Shown: piece by piece, positions 17,393 to 25,444 of the stretch
Numbering within the stretch: the stretch's first letter is position 1
Layout: the number at the start of each line of letters is the position of its first letter
Assembly (NCBI GenBank): GCA_028819075.1
Contig: JAPPMM010000014.1
Coordinates: 124,001-188,000 of the forward strand
Source: Gammaproteobacteria bacterium
GTDB lineage: Bacteria; Gemmatimonadota; Gemmatimonadetes; Longimicrobiales; Gaopeijiaceae
Length of the DNA: 64,000 nucleotides
Direction of reading: 5' to 3'
Program-made: the position numbers and the translations under genes
Notes under the pieces: model-generated
Databases searched by the model: none
Told to the model about the DNA's origin: nothing
Seen by the model: the letters and a program-made list of their open reading frames with translations, nothing else

Positions 17393-18628
17393 ATGCCCAT
17401 CTCCCCCGTCATCGTCGTTCCCGGAATCACGGCGTCGGACCTCCACGACGAGTACGAGCTGCCGCCCGAGGCCGTCTGGACCACCATGCTCAAGCGCCGC
17501 TACGACCGCGTCACGCTGCACCCGGAGGACCAGCGCTACGAGCTGCGCGAGCCGGCCCGGGTCATGCCGCGCGGCCCCTTCCCGCTCATCTACGAGGATC
17601 TGATCGAGGAGCTGCGCGACGGGCTCTCCGACGACCAGCCGGGGCCCGTGCCGGTGTTCCCGTTCGGCTACGACTGGCGCCTGCCGCTGGACTGGACCGA
17701 GGAGCGGCTAGCCGCCTTCGTGCGCGAGGTCATCGACAGAACGTTGCTGATGAAGCACTACCGGGACGACGAGGCGTATCGGGCCAACCCGACCGTGTCC
17801 CTGATCGGCCATTCGATGGGCGGGCTGATCATCGCGGGGTACGCCGAGAGGCTCTTCGCCGAGCGCATCGGGAGCCCCGCGGACGGCAGCCACCTCGTCG
17901 ACAAGGTCGTGACGCTGGGGACCCCGTTCCGGGGCTCGTACGAGGCCATCCTCAAGGTCGCCACCGGGACCAGCGAGCTTGGGGACGACTCCGGCAAGGC
18001 CCGGGAGCGGCGCATGGCCCGCATGACGCCCGCCCTCTATCACCTGCTGCCGGAGTCGGCGGGGTCGATCGCGTCCCAGGGCGGCATGGCGGTGAACTTC
18101 TTCCGGCCGGAAGCGTGGCAACCGAACGTGGTTCAGACCATCGAACATCAGGTCAGGGACTGGGACGTAACCGGGGCGGAACTCTTTCGGAAGATGCTCG
18201 ACGAGGCACGGGCGCACCGCGAGCGCATTTCGGGGCTGGAGCTGCCTGATGCCGGCGATGGCTGGCTCGCCATCGCGGGCGTCGACTCCAGGACCCGCAT
18301 CGGACTCAGGGTGACGCGCGACGAAAACGGCTTCCCGCGCTTCGACCTGCGGGGCGCGGAACGACGCAACGAGTGGGACTCCGACATCGGGGGCGACCGC
18401 CGCGACACCGGCGACGGCACGGTCCCGCTCGAGGGCGCGATCCCGCCCTTCCTGGACGAGGCGCGCGTGGTGTGCGTCACTCCCGGCGACTTCGGCTACT
18501 GGGAGATCCGCGACCGGGCGCTGTCCGCCGCCGCGGGCTTCCACGGGCTGCTGCCGAAGATGAACATGCTGCACCGGCTCATCCTCCGCTTCCTGCTGGG
18601 GCGGGGCGATCCCTACGGAAACACCTAG
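17393..18628 (+). CDS. LCAT-like lipase/acyltransferase (alpha/beta hydrolase)
   Basis: A 411-residue alpha/beta hydrolase resembling lecithin:cholesterol acyltransferase-type lipases. It begins directly with an IVVPGITASDL strand-loop that supplies the oxyanion region. FGYDWRLP is an LCAT-family motif, and the nucleophile elbow GHSMGG places Ser141. A GDGTVPL segment near residue 340 is typical of the region holding the acid. No leader peptide is present, so it is probably cytosolic or membrane-associated. It is divergent to tctC, with only 83 bases between start codons, so the two promoters must overlap. Its natural ester substrate is unknown. Confidence 0.82.
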   Translation: MPISPVIVVPGITASDLHDEYELPPEAVWTTMLKRRYDRVTLHPEDQRYELREPARVMPRGPFPLIYEDLIEELRDGLSDDQPGPVPVFPFGYDWRLPLDWTEERLAAFVREVIDRTLLMKHYRDDEAYRANPTVSLIGHSMGGLIIAGYAERLFAERIGSPADGSHLVDKVVTLGTPFRGSYEAILKVATGTSELGDDSGKARERRMARMTPALYHLLPESAGSIASQGGMAVNFFRPEAWQPNVVQTIEHQVRDWDVTGAELFRKMLDEARAHRERISGLELPDAGDGWLAIAGVDSRTRIGLRVTRDENGFPRFDLRGAERRNEWDSDIGGDRRDTGDGTVPLEGAIPPFLDEARVVCVTPGDFGYWEIRDRALSAAAGFHGLLPKMNMLHRLILRFLLGRGDPYGNT

Positions 18629-18726
18629 GGACGGCCGATGCCGGGGGTGCAGGAGTGGAACCCGCCGCTCGAGCTGACGGAGAAGAGCTGAGCAGGAACA
18701 GCGTTTTGTCGCATGGGTGTCGCGAT

Positions 18727-18755
18727 TTGACAGGGTTCCGGGCGGGGGATACCGT
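18727..18755 (+). promoter_or_regulatory. Candidate promoter for the AraC-like regulator
   Basis: A perfect TTGACA (18727-18732) is followed after 17 bases by TACCGT (18750-18755), a weak -10 match. The start codon of the regulator lies 47 bases downstream. This is the only promoter-like pair I see in the 173-base gap after the lipase gene. Confidence 0.4.
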
Positions 18756-18801
18756 CACGTAGCGATGCGTTCGCGACCCGCACCCGAACCCCGGCGCGCT
18801 C

Positions 18802-19776
18802 ATGATCGCGTTGTATTATGACACACGTGACTTGCGCGACCGGATCGAAGGGTTGCTCGGCGACGCGGATCTTTACTCCACGCGGGACCGCGACGAGTTC
18901 CATTCGTTCATCGCCGCGACCGACATCGGCATCGCCGGTCTGCAACGCTGTTCGAGTTCCGACGTGGCCTGGCTCCGGGAGGTTTTCGCCCAGGGTCTCG
19001 CAAGGCCCTCCTGCATCGTGGTTACGCCGTTGTCGCTGGCTCGCCTCCAGCGGCTCCGGACGGCCGAGTCGCACCGGTTTCAGGTCGTATGGGAGGAGGA
19101 AGCGCACGACCACCTCAGGCCGACTCTGGGCCGGGTCAATGTGATGCATCGGGATCCGCTCCGGCTTCTGGGGCGTCGCATGCTCTGGTCCGGCTCGCTG
19201 CACTGGTCAATGGTGAAGGCGGTTGAGCGCATCTGCAGGCTCTCGGACGAGTGGCGATCCAGCCCGCCGGCGAAATCGGTCCGGGATCTCGCGCAGGATA
19301 TCGAGGTGCCCGCGGAGACCTTCCGCCGGTACTGGAAGGAGAACATGCCGCTGCGGTGCGGTCCCAAGCAGCTCCTCAGTTGGGCCCTGCTCATGTGGGC
19401 GCTTGGCGAGCGGCCGAAGACTCGCTGGGACGCCATCGCCGGGAGGGCGGGTGTGCGCCGACGCACGCTCGAGCGCCACAGCGTGCGCCTGGTGGGGTGT
19501 ACGCTCTCCGTCGCAACCCGCGAACCGACCCTGGTTCGGCGCCGCTTCCGGGCCTGGGTCTCGCAGGTGTCGGACGTGAAGCCGCCCGCCGCCCCCCCGC
19601 TGCCGTCGGCCGGACAGCAAACCCGTCCAGCGCGGGTCCAGCGTCAATGGGACGATGTCGTCGGCTCCCCCGGCTTCTTCGTCGCAGGTCGGCGCTGGAC
19701 AGCGCTGCCGGGTTCGCCCGGGCGCCCGGACATGCGGGCGGAGTTCGTTGCCCAGGCGATGATGGCCGGGCAGTAG
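18802..19776 (+). CDS. AraC-like transcriptional regulator with receiver-like N-terminus
   Basis: A 324-residue predicted regulator. Residues 1-110 read like a degenerate receiver or signal domain (alternating hydrophobic strands, SCIVVTPLSLARLQRL) without the Asp expected for phosphorylation. Residues 150-240 hold two helix-turn-helix-like units (VRDLAQDIEVPAETFRRYW and WDAIAGRAGVRRRTLERH) around a CGPKQLLSWALLMWAL helix, similar in arrangement to AraC-family DNA-binding domains. The C-terminal 80 residues are Pro-rich and unassigned. It is followed by the NHL lipoprotein after 30 bases, which it may control. Assignment to AraC is by pattern and is moderate. Confidence 0.65.
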   Translation: MIALYYDTRDLRDRIEGLLGDADLYSTRDRDEFHSFIAATDIGIAGLQRCSSSDVAWLREVFAQGLARPSCIVVTPLSLARLQRLRTAESHRFQVVWEEEAHDHLRPTLGRVNVMHRDPLRLLGRRMLWSGSLHWSMVKAVERICRLSDEWRSSPPAKSVRDLAQDIEVPAETFRRYWKENMPLRCGPKQLLSWALLMWALGERPKTRWDAIAGRAGVRRRTLERHSVRLVGCTLSVATREPTLVRRRFRAWVSQVSDVKPPAAPPLPSAGQQTRPARVQRQWDDVVGSPGFFVAGRRWTALPGSPGRPDMRAEFVAQAMMAGQ

Positions 19777-19806
19777 CTGTTGGAACGCTCCAGAGAGGTG
19801 ATGTCA

Positions 19807-20949
19807 ATGAAGATCGCACGCACGGGTGTGACTCTGTTCGTGGCCTTCGCCCTGGCCCTGCTGCCCGCCTGCGCGACCGAGAGTCCGGGCGGTGGGATGG
19901 CGTCGGAATCGTCGGGCCCCGTGGTCAAGGGGGGCGATGACCGAACGGGCGAATACGACGCCGTTCCAGGATGGTGGAAGCCGGCGCCGGACCATGTGGA
20001 GCCGTGGGGCTGGGGCCAGGTCTCCGGGGTCGCGGTCGACAATCCGGACCGCGTCATCGTCGGCATCTGGGGAGATCGGGATGCCCAGGGGAACGAGCGC
20101 GACGGCAGCACCAACTACGTGGTCGCCGTGGACCGGGACGGCAACATCACCGAGAACTGGTCCCAGTGGGATTCCATCTTCAACAAGCCGCACCAGGTCT
20201 ACATCAGCCCCTACGACCCCGACCGCCACGTGTGGATCGTGGAGCGCGGCGGCGGCAAGAACGTCAACATGCAGCTCCTCAAGTTCTCCAACGACGGGAG
20301 CGAGCTGGTGATGCGGCTGGTTGATCGAGATCACCCGACGACCCGCGCGGACGCGCGCGCCAACCCGCACCCGGACCCGTACGAATACGGCGACCCGTCG
20401 GTGATGGCCTTCCTCCCCAACGGCGACTTCCTGCTGGGCGACGGCTACTGGCACTCGCGCATCATCAAGTACAGCGCCGAGGGAGAGTACCTGATGGAGT
20501 GGGGCGAACTGGGGAGCGGGCCGGGGCAGTTCGACCTGATTCACGGGCTCGCGGTGGACCGCAACCGCCGCGTCTACGTGGGCGACCGCACCAACAACCG
20601 CATCCAGATCTTCACCGAGGACGGAGAGTACCTCGACGAGTGGCCCGACATCACCGACCCGGTGGGCGTGTTCGCGGACGAGCACGATGCCATCTGGGTC
20701 ATCTCGGCGGCGCTGAACCGCATCCTCAAGTACAACACTTACGGCGAGCTTCAGTACTACGTCGGTGCCTACGGGGGCACCCGGGGCGGCTTCCCCGGCG
20801 GCCTGTCACGCCCGCACCAGATGGACGTCGATCAGGAGGGCAACCTCTACATCGCGAGCTGGGACGGGGGCTGGATGGACAAGTACATCCCCAAGCCGGA
20901 CGCGGACCCGGCCAAGCTGATCGGGAGGCCGCTGGTTCTGGACCACTAG
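19807..20949 (+). CDS. NHL-repeat (six-bladed beta-propeller) lipoprotein
   Basis: A 380-residue exported protein with a lipobox (LLPAC, Cys about residue 18), so it is lipid-anchored. The rest consists of NHL-type repeats: RVIVGIWGDRDAQG, HGLAVDRNRRVYVGDRTNNRIQIF, RPHQMDVDQEGNLYIAS. The fold resembles peptidyl-alpha-hydroxyglycine lyase-like propellers. The ATG at 19807 has AGAGAGG eight bases upstream; an ATG six bases earlier is too close to it. A hairpin terminator follows at 20969-21017. Function is unknown; such propellers may bind ligands or act as lyases. Confidence 0.85.
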   Translation: MKIARTGVTLFVAFALALLPACATESPGGGMASESSGPVVKGGDDRTGEYDAVPGWWKPAPDHVEPWGWGQVSGVAVDNPDRVIVGIWGDRDAQGNERDGSTNYVVAVDRDGNITENWSQWDSIFNKPHQVYISPYDPDRHVWIVERGGGKNVNMQLLKFSNDGSELVMRLVDRDHPTTRADARANPHPDPYEYGDPSVMAFLPNGDFLLGDGYWHSRIIKYSAEGEYLMEWGELGSGPGQFDLIHGLAVDRNRRVYVGDRTNNRIQIFTEDGEYLDEWPDITDPVGVFADEHDAIWVISAALNRILKYNTYGELQYYVGAYGGTRGGFPGGLSRPHQMDVDQEGNLYIASWDGGWMDKYIPKPDADPAKLIGRPLVLDH

Positions 20950-20968
20950 GGGCGATTCGACCGACCCT

Positions 20969-21017
20969 GAGAAAGACCCGTCGAGGTGTGAGGAGCATCT
21001 TGACGGGCTTCTCTTTG
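20969..21017 (+). terminator. Stem-loop terminator after the NHL lipoprotein
   Basis: GAGAAAGACCCGTC (20969-20982) pairs with GACGGGCTTCTC (21002-21013) with bulged bases and an 18-19-base loop, and TTT follows. It lies 20 bases after the stop and immediately upstream of the hipB promoter. Confidence 0.6.
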
Positions 21018-21020
21018 TAG

Positions 21021-21071
21021 TGGATGTTGTAATTATTCAACATTCATAGCTTTTGGGTATGATAACATCCA
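21021..21071 (+). promoter_or_regulatory. hipBA promoter with nested inverted-repeat operators
   Basis: TTCAAC (21036-21041) and TATGAT (21058-21063) are separated by 16 bases. TATGAT ends only 9 bases before the hipB ATG at 21073, so the transcript would be leaderless or nearly so. Two nested symmetries surround it: TGTTG/CAACA (21025-21042) and a distant pair TGGATGTT (21021-21028)/AACATCCA (21064-21071). HipB-type repressors bind such palindromes, so autorepression is likely. The region is strikingly AT-rich against its surroundings. Confidence 0.65.
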
Positions 21072-21072
21072 C

Positions 21073-21414
21073 ATGCCAGTCAGACGCAAGATTACATCGT
21101 CCCCGCCCGCCGCGGTCGAGGAGTCTCTGAAGCGGGTGGGCCGCAACATCCGCATCGCGCGCCTGCGCCGTCAGTTGCGCATCCAGGACCTGGCCGAGCG
21201 CATGGGCGTCTCGCGGTTCACGGTCGCCGATCTCGAGCGGGGGAAGCCAGGCACCTCGGCGTCCGCCTATTTCGGTGCGCTCTGGTCCCTCGGCCTGCTG
21301 GACCAGGCGGACGAGCTCGCCGACCCGGACCGCGACGAGGAAGGCCGGGTCCTGGAGAACGCCCGCGCCCCCCGGCGCGCCGCCCGCCCCCGACGCCTCG
21401 ACAATGACTTCTAG
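21073..21414 (+). CDS. hipB: HipB-like Xre-family antitoxin/repressor
   Basis: A 113-residue DNA-binding protein with a Cro/C1 helix-turn-helix at about residues 20-75 (IRIARLRRQLRIQDLAERMG followed by SRFTVADLERGKPG). The basic C-terminus ends in RRLDNDF. It should bind the upstream palindromes and neutralise HipA. The first hipA codon lies inside its last codons (11-base overlap), as in classical hipBA operons. There is no recognisable ribosome-binding site, consistent with near-leaderless expression. Confidence 0.88.
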   Translation: MPVRRKITSSPPAAVEESLKRVGRNIRIARLRRQLRIQDLAERMGVSRFTVADLERGKPGTSASAYFGALWSLGLLDQADELADPDRDEEGRVLENARAPRRAARPRRLDNDF

Positions 21415-22669
21415 ACGTGCGTGCTACGTCTTTGTCGTTCTGCCCGGGGAGACGGAGTTCACGGTGGCGGGCAAGTTTCGCGTCTCGGAGACCCGCGCGG
21501 GATCCCCGCTGGGCGAATTCGTCTATGGGCGGAGCTTTCTTCATCGCCCGGATGCCGTAGAACTCGATCCCGTGGAGCTGCGGCTGGTGGAGCGCGTGTA
21601 CCGGACGGGACGGATGGAGGGCTTCTTCGGCGTCATTCGCGACGCCATGCCGGACTACTGGGGACGCCTGCTGATCGAGAAGCGCTCCGGTCGCACGATG
21701 CCGGAGGAGTTCGACTACCTGATGCTGGGGCCCGACGACCGCGCGGGCGCGCTCGGGTTCGGTTTGGAGCTGGAGCCTCCGAGGCCCCGGCGGCGATTCA
21801 ACGCGGTGGTCGACCTGTCGCGGCTTCAGGCGGCCGCGGACGCCGTGCTCGCGGACAGGTTTGAGGTTACCGGCGCCGTGGCCGATCGCGCGCGCGAGCT
21901 GCTGCTTGCAGGCACCTCGATGGGGGGTGCCCGCCCGAAGGCCCTCGTCGAGGACGCCGAAGCGCTGTGGATCGCGAAGTTCCGCCAGCCGAGCGACCGC
22001 TGGAACCTGCCCCGGGTGGAGCACGGCCTTCTCCGGCTTGCGCGGCGATGCGGACTCGACGCGGCGGAGAGCCGGGTCGAACGCATCGGCAACCGCGATG
22101 CGCTGCTGGTGCGCCGCTTCGACCGGGACTGGACGGGTAACGGCTACCTGCGCCACCGCATGGCGAGCGCACTCACCCTCCTGCGTGCCGATGACTCGCC
22201 CACGGACCGCAGGCGCTGGTCCTATCTGTCGCTCGCCGACGAAGTGAGGCGCGCAAGCGCTTCTCCCAGGGAAGACCTCCGCGAACTGTTCGGTCGGATG
22301 TGCTTCAACGCCGCGGTCTCCAACCTGGACGATCATCCGCGCAACCACGCCCTGCTGGCGCGGGGACGCAGCTGGCGCCTGAGCCCGGCCTACGATCTGG
22401 AGCCGATGCCGGTGGTTGCCGTCGAGCGACGCGACCTGGCCATGGTCTGTGGTCCGCGGGGCCGCAGGGCCAGCCGGGCCAACCTGCTGGCAGCCGCCGG
22501 GCGCTTCCTGCTGGAGCGCGACGAGGCCAGGGCCATCTTCAATCATGTCACGGAGACGATTCGCGGCTCGTGGCACGAGACCATGCGGCGGGCCGGGGTG
22601 AGCGAACGGGACTGCGAGCGCATCCGGGACGCCTTTCTCTACGACGGGCTGTTTCTGGATGCGGGATGA
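21404..22669 (+). CDS. hipA: HipA-like serine/threonine kinase toxin
   Basis: A 421-residue HipA-family kinase. In E. coli, HipA phosphorylates glutamyl-tRNA synthetase and induces growth arrest. Visible features are an N-terminal subdomain to about residue 110, the GGARPKA loop (GxxPK, ATP contact), a VRRFDRD segment, the catalytic N-L-D-D-H-x-x-N motif (residues about 307-314) and a following YDLEP that carries the metal-binding Asp. All active-site residues appear intact. The ATG at 21404 overlaps hipB by 11 bases; longer in-frame sequence upstream lies within hipB. The cellular target here is unknown. Confidence 0.92.
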   Translation: MTSRRACYVFVVLPGETEFTVAGKFRVSETRAGSPLGEFVYGRSFLHRPDAVELDPVELRLVERVYRTGRMEGFFGVIRDAMPDYWGRLLIEKRSGRTMPEEFDYLMLGPDDRAGALGFGLELEPPRPRRRFNAVVDLSRLQAAADAVLADRFEVTGAVADRARELLLAGTSMGGARPKALVEDAEALWIAKFRQPSDRWNLPRVEHGLLRLARRCGLDAAESRVERIGNRDALLVRRFDRDWTGNGYLRHRMASALTLLRADDSPTDRRRWSYLSLADEVRRASASPREDLRELFGRMCFNAAVSNLDDHPRNHALLARGRSWRLSPAYDLEPMPVVAVERRDLAMVCGPRGRRASRANLLAAAGRFLLERDEARAIFNHVTETIRGSWHETMRRAGVSERDCERIRDAFLYDGLFLDAG

Positions 22670-22760
22670 GGGTCGGCAACGCCCGGGCGATTTGTTCGCC
22701 CGTGTGGGGATGCAGTATCATGTTCGCCCCAAGTCGGAACCATCTGCAGGAGTGCAAGCC

Positions 22761-23825
22761 ATGACTCGCCGAACATCGATTGCAGTGCCGCTTTTCGCTG
22801 CCGTGCTGAGCCTCGGCGTCATCCTCGTGCCCGCGCACCGGCTCGACGCCCAGACTCAAGGCCCGGTCGCCTCTCCGGGCTCGATCGTCGACGTTCCGGG
22901 CCCCATCCTCAACGAGTTCGGAGAGGAAGTCGTCGCCACTTTCTCGATCGTAGCGCGCGATCCCGCCACCGACGAGCTGGGGGTGGCGGTGCAGTCGCGG
23001 GCCTTCCGCGCAGGGGCGATCGTGTCGTATGCCAAGGCGGGAGTGGGGGCGATCGCGACCCAGGCGGCGGCCAACCAGACCTACGGACCGCGCGGGCTCG
23101 AGCTCCTGGAGCTGGGGCTCTCGCCGGACGAGGTGGTGGAACACCTGACGGGTGCGGACCCAGGCCGTGACCGCCGCCAGCTCGCCGTGATCGACGCCGA
23201 AGGGCGGGTGCGGGCCTACACCGGATCGGGCACCAGCGCCTGGGCGGGGCACATCGAGGGCGAGAACTTCTCCGCGCAGGGCAACATCCTGGCCGGGGAG
23301 GCGGTGGTGCAGGCGATGGCGGAGGCGTTCGAGTCGTCGAGCGGGCCGCTCGCGCTCCGCCTCATGGACGCCCTCGATGCCGGCGAGGCCGCCGGGGGCG
23401 ACGCGCGCGGCAAGCAGGCCGGAGGGGTGCTGGTGGTGAGGCCCATCGGCGACTCGGGCCGCACCACCGACCGCTGGGTGGACGTGCGCGTGGACGACCA
23501 CGCCGAGCCGTTCAAGGAGCTGCGCCGCCTGGTGAACATGTCGGTCTCGCGCATCCACTCGCGGGACGCGCGCGAGCTGGCTGCCCAGGGCCGGTTTGAC
23601 GAAGCCATCGCGGCCCAGAAGGAAGCGATCGCTATCGTGCCCGGGGAGGATCAGCTCATCTACGGGCTGGCGCGCCTGTATGCCCGAGCGGGCGATGCCG
23701 CGGGCGCGGTCGCCACGCTCGAGGAAGCCATCGCCATCGACGCGCGCTGGCGCGGACTGGCCGCATCGCAGGCCGATTTCGACAACATCCGCGATAACGC
23801 GGAGTTCCGGAGACTCATAGGATGA
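22761..23825 (+). CDS. Secreted DUF1028 Ntn-hydrolase-like protein with C-terminal TPR
   Basis: A 354-residue protein with a signal peptide (cleavage near residue 30, LDAQ). The DUF1028 domain spans about residues 58-250 and starts with ATFSIVARDP; Thr60 is the position usually regarded as the Ntn nucleophile. GVAVQSRAFRAG and GSGTSAWAGH are typical blocks. Residues about 275-345 form a TPR-like repeat. AGGAG lies eight bases before the ATG at 22761. Its stop overlaps the earliest start of the RidA-like gene as ATGA. The family is linked to peptide or amide catabolism, but the reaction is not established. Confidence 0.88.
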   Translation: MTRRTSIAVPLFAAVLSLGVILVPAHRLDAQTQGPVASPGSIVDVPGPILNEFGEEVVATFSIVARDPATDELGVAVQSRAFRAGAIVSYAKAGVGAIATQAAANQTYGPRGLELLELGLSPDEVVEHLTGADPGRDRRQLAVIDAEGRVRAYTGSGTSAWAGHIEGENFSAQGNILAGEAVVQAMAEAFESSSGPLALRLMDALDAGEAAGGDARGKQAGGVLVVRPIGDSGRTTDRWVDVRVDDHAEPFKELRRLVNMSVSRIHSRDARELAAQGRFDEAIAAQKEAIAIVPGEDQLIYGLARLYARAGDAAGAVATLEEAIAIDARWRGLAASQADFDNIRDNAEFRRLIG

Positions 23826-23869
23826 GACTCGGGAGGACCATGACCACGAGATTCCAGAGGACAATGACC

Positions 23870-24400
23870 ATGAGTGTTCGCGCATTCTCCCGTTTCCACG
23901 CATTCTCCCGTTTTCGCGCATCCCCCGTTTTCCGCGCATCCTTCGCCTTCATCGTGCTCGCCATGCTTCCTGCGTGCGCCGGCGACGTGTCGCTCGACCT
24001 GAACCTCGAGGGGCTCCTGCGGGAGCGGAGCTACGTCAACCCGCGCTCAGCGGCCGATCCCGACGTGCCGCCGTTCAGCGCCGGGGTGATGGTGGGCAAC
24101 ACCTTCCACGTATCAGGGACGTTGGGGCTCGGACCCAACCAGACCGTGCCCGAGACCGCCCAGGAGGAGGCCCGCAACGTTCTGACCAACGTGCAGAACA
24201 CGCTGGAGGCCGCGGGGCTGACCATGGACGACCTGGTGTCGGTGCAGGTGTACGCCTCGGACGTCGCGGACTACGACGCGTTCAACGAGGTCTACCGCAC
24301 CTTCTTCACGCAGGAGTACCCGGCGCGGGCGTTCCTGGGCTCGGGCCCGCTGCTCTTCGGGGCGCGCTTCGAGGTACTGGGGTTCGCGGTGCAGCGGTAG
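23870..24400 (+). CDS. RidA/YjgF-family lipoprotein
   Basis: A RidA-fold protein at about residues 60-176 with a long basic leader and a lipobox (LPACAG, Cys about residue 36), so it is probably outer-membrane or periplasmic. RidA proteins normally deaminate enamine/imine intermediates in the cytosol; an exported form is unusual. Three possible in-frame starts exist (23822, 23840, 23870). The one at 23870 has AGAGG nine bases upstream, while 23822 overlaps the DUF1028 stop as ATGA. The leader contains an 18-bp tandem repeat giving the repeated peptide RAFSRFHAFSRF. Confidence 0.8.
   Translation: MSVRAFSRFHAFSRFRASPVFRASFAFIVLAMLPACAGDVSLDLNLEGLLRERSYVNPRSAADPDVPPFSAGVMVGNTFHVSGTLGLGPNQTVPETAQEEARNVLTNVQNTLEAAGLTMDDLVSVQVYASDVADYDAFNEVYRTFFTQEYPARAFLGSGPLLFGARFEVLGFAVQR
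23881..23941 (+). repeat. 18-bp tandem repeat in the RidA leader
   Basis: Three full copies (23881-23898, 23899-23916, 23917-23934) and a partial fourth share the core CGCATYCYCCGTTTYC. The period is a multiple of three, so copy changes would lengthen or shorten the signal-peptide n-region without shifting the frame. Confidence 0.8.
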
Positions 24401-24413
24401 CCGGCGAGGCTGG

Positions 24414-25337
24414 CTAGAACGTACTCACAAGCTCCCGCATGCGGCGCTTCGCGGCCTCGTCCGGGAAGCGGCCCAACGCCGAGTGCATGTTCTCCACGAG
24501 GTGCACGGGGTTCGAGGTCTCGGTGAGCGCGCAGGTCACAGCCGGGTGCGACAACACGTACTTGAGCGAGAACTGGGCCCAGCTCTCGCAGTCGAACTCG
24601 GCCGCCCAGTCCGGGAGCGTGTGGTCCGCGACCCGCCCGAAGTAGCTCCCGTTCATGAAGGGCCGGTTGGTGAGCACGGCCAGCCCCAGATCCTGCGCCA
24701 GCGGCAGGATCCTCTCCTCGGCGAGCGGCTCCATGACCGAGTAGTTCACATGCACGAAATCGAACGACTCGCTCCGCATGAAGGCCTCGAGCCGCTCGAA
24801 GTTGCGGTACGCGGAGACGGTCACGCCAACGTAGCGCGCTTCGCCACTGTCCTTCCAGCCGCGCACGTTGGGCCAGTGAACGTCGAGGTCGCGCAGGCTC
24901 TCGACCTGTAGCAGATCGAGGGTCGGGCGCCCAAAGAGCTGCTGCGACTGGCGCATCTGCGCGATGCCGGCGTCCTCGCCCTCGGTGTTGATCTTGGCGG
25001 CGAGGAAGAGACTGTCCTGGAACCGGGGCCGGGTCAGGATCCGACCGAACTCGCGGTCGATTTCCGGGGTGCGCGGCGAAGTGTCGACCACGCGGCCGCC
25101 CTGCTCGAGGAGCGTGCCGAGCACCGCCTCCAGGGGCTCCGTGCCTTCCGTGGGGATCTCAAGCACAGGCTTCGAAGATCCGAACCCGACGATGGGCAGG
25201 CGCTCGCCGGTGCCCGGGATCTCGCGGGTGGGGAAGGCTTGTTGGAGGGAGACCAGGCTACGTGGGAGCGAGAGCGCTGCGCCGAGTCCGGCGACGCGGG
25301 TCAGGAACTGTCGGCGGTTGGTGTCGTCGAATATCAT
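24414..25337 (-). CDS. Tat-exported aldo/keto-reductase-like protein lacking catalytic residues
   Basis: A 307-residue protein of the AKR TIM-barrel fold. A twin-arginine leader (NRRQFLTRVAG) spans about residues 8-32. The AKR Asp is kept in VVDTSP and the Lys in LAAKIN, but the Tyr normally found shortly after DTSP is absent (PRTPEIDREFG). The catalytic His normally in LLQxH is replaced (LLQVESL). It is therefore probably not a standard NAD(P)H oxidoreductase. It stands alone between the RidA-like gene (convergent) and the HNH nuclease. Confidence 0.8.
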   Translation of the reverse strand: MIFDDTNRRQFLTRVAGLGAALSLPRSLVSLQQAFPTREIPGTGERLPIVGFGSSKPVLEIPTEGTEPLEAVLGTLLEQGGRVVDTSPRTPEIDREFGRILTRPRFQDSLFLAAKINTEGEDAGIAQMRQSQQLFGRPTLDLLQVESLRDLDVHWPNVRGWKDSGEARYVGVTVSAYRNFERLEAFMRSESFDFVHVNYSVMEPLAEERILPLAQDLGLAVLTNRPFMNGSYFGRVADHTLPDWAAEFDCESWAQFSLKYVLSHPAVTCALTETSNPVHLVENMHSALGRFPDEAAKRRMRELVSTF

Positions 25338-25444
25338 CTCGCCTCCTCGCGCGGGATATCAGGCTCGGTTGCCGAAGGCAGGTCTCTGTAAGAATGCAGC
25401 CCAACTTCACGAGCCGCCACCGACCGATCCATCCCTCATCCCGA

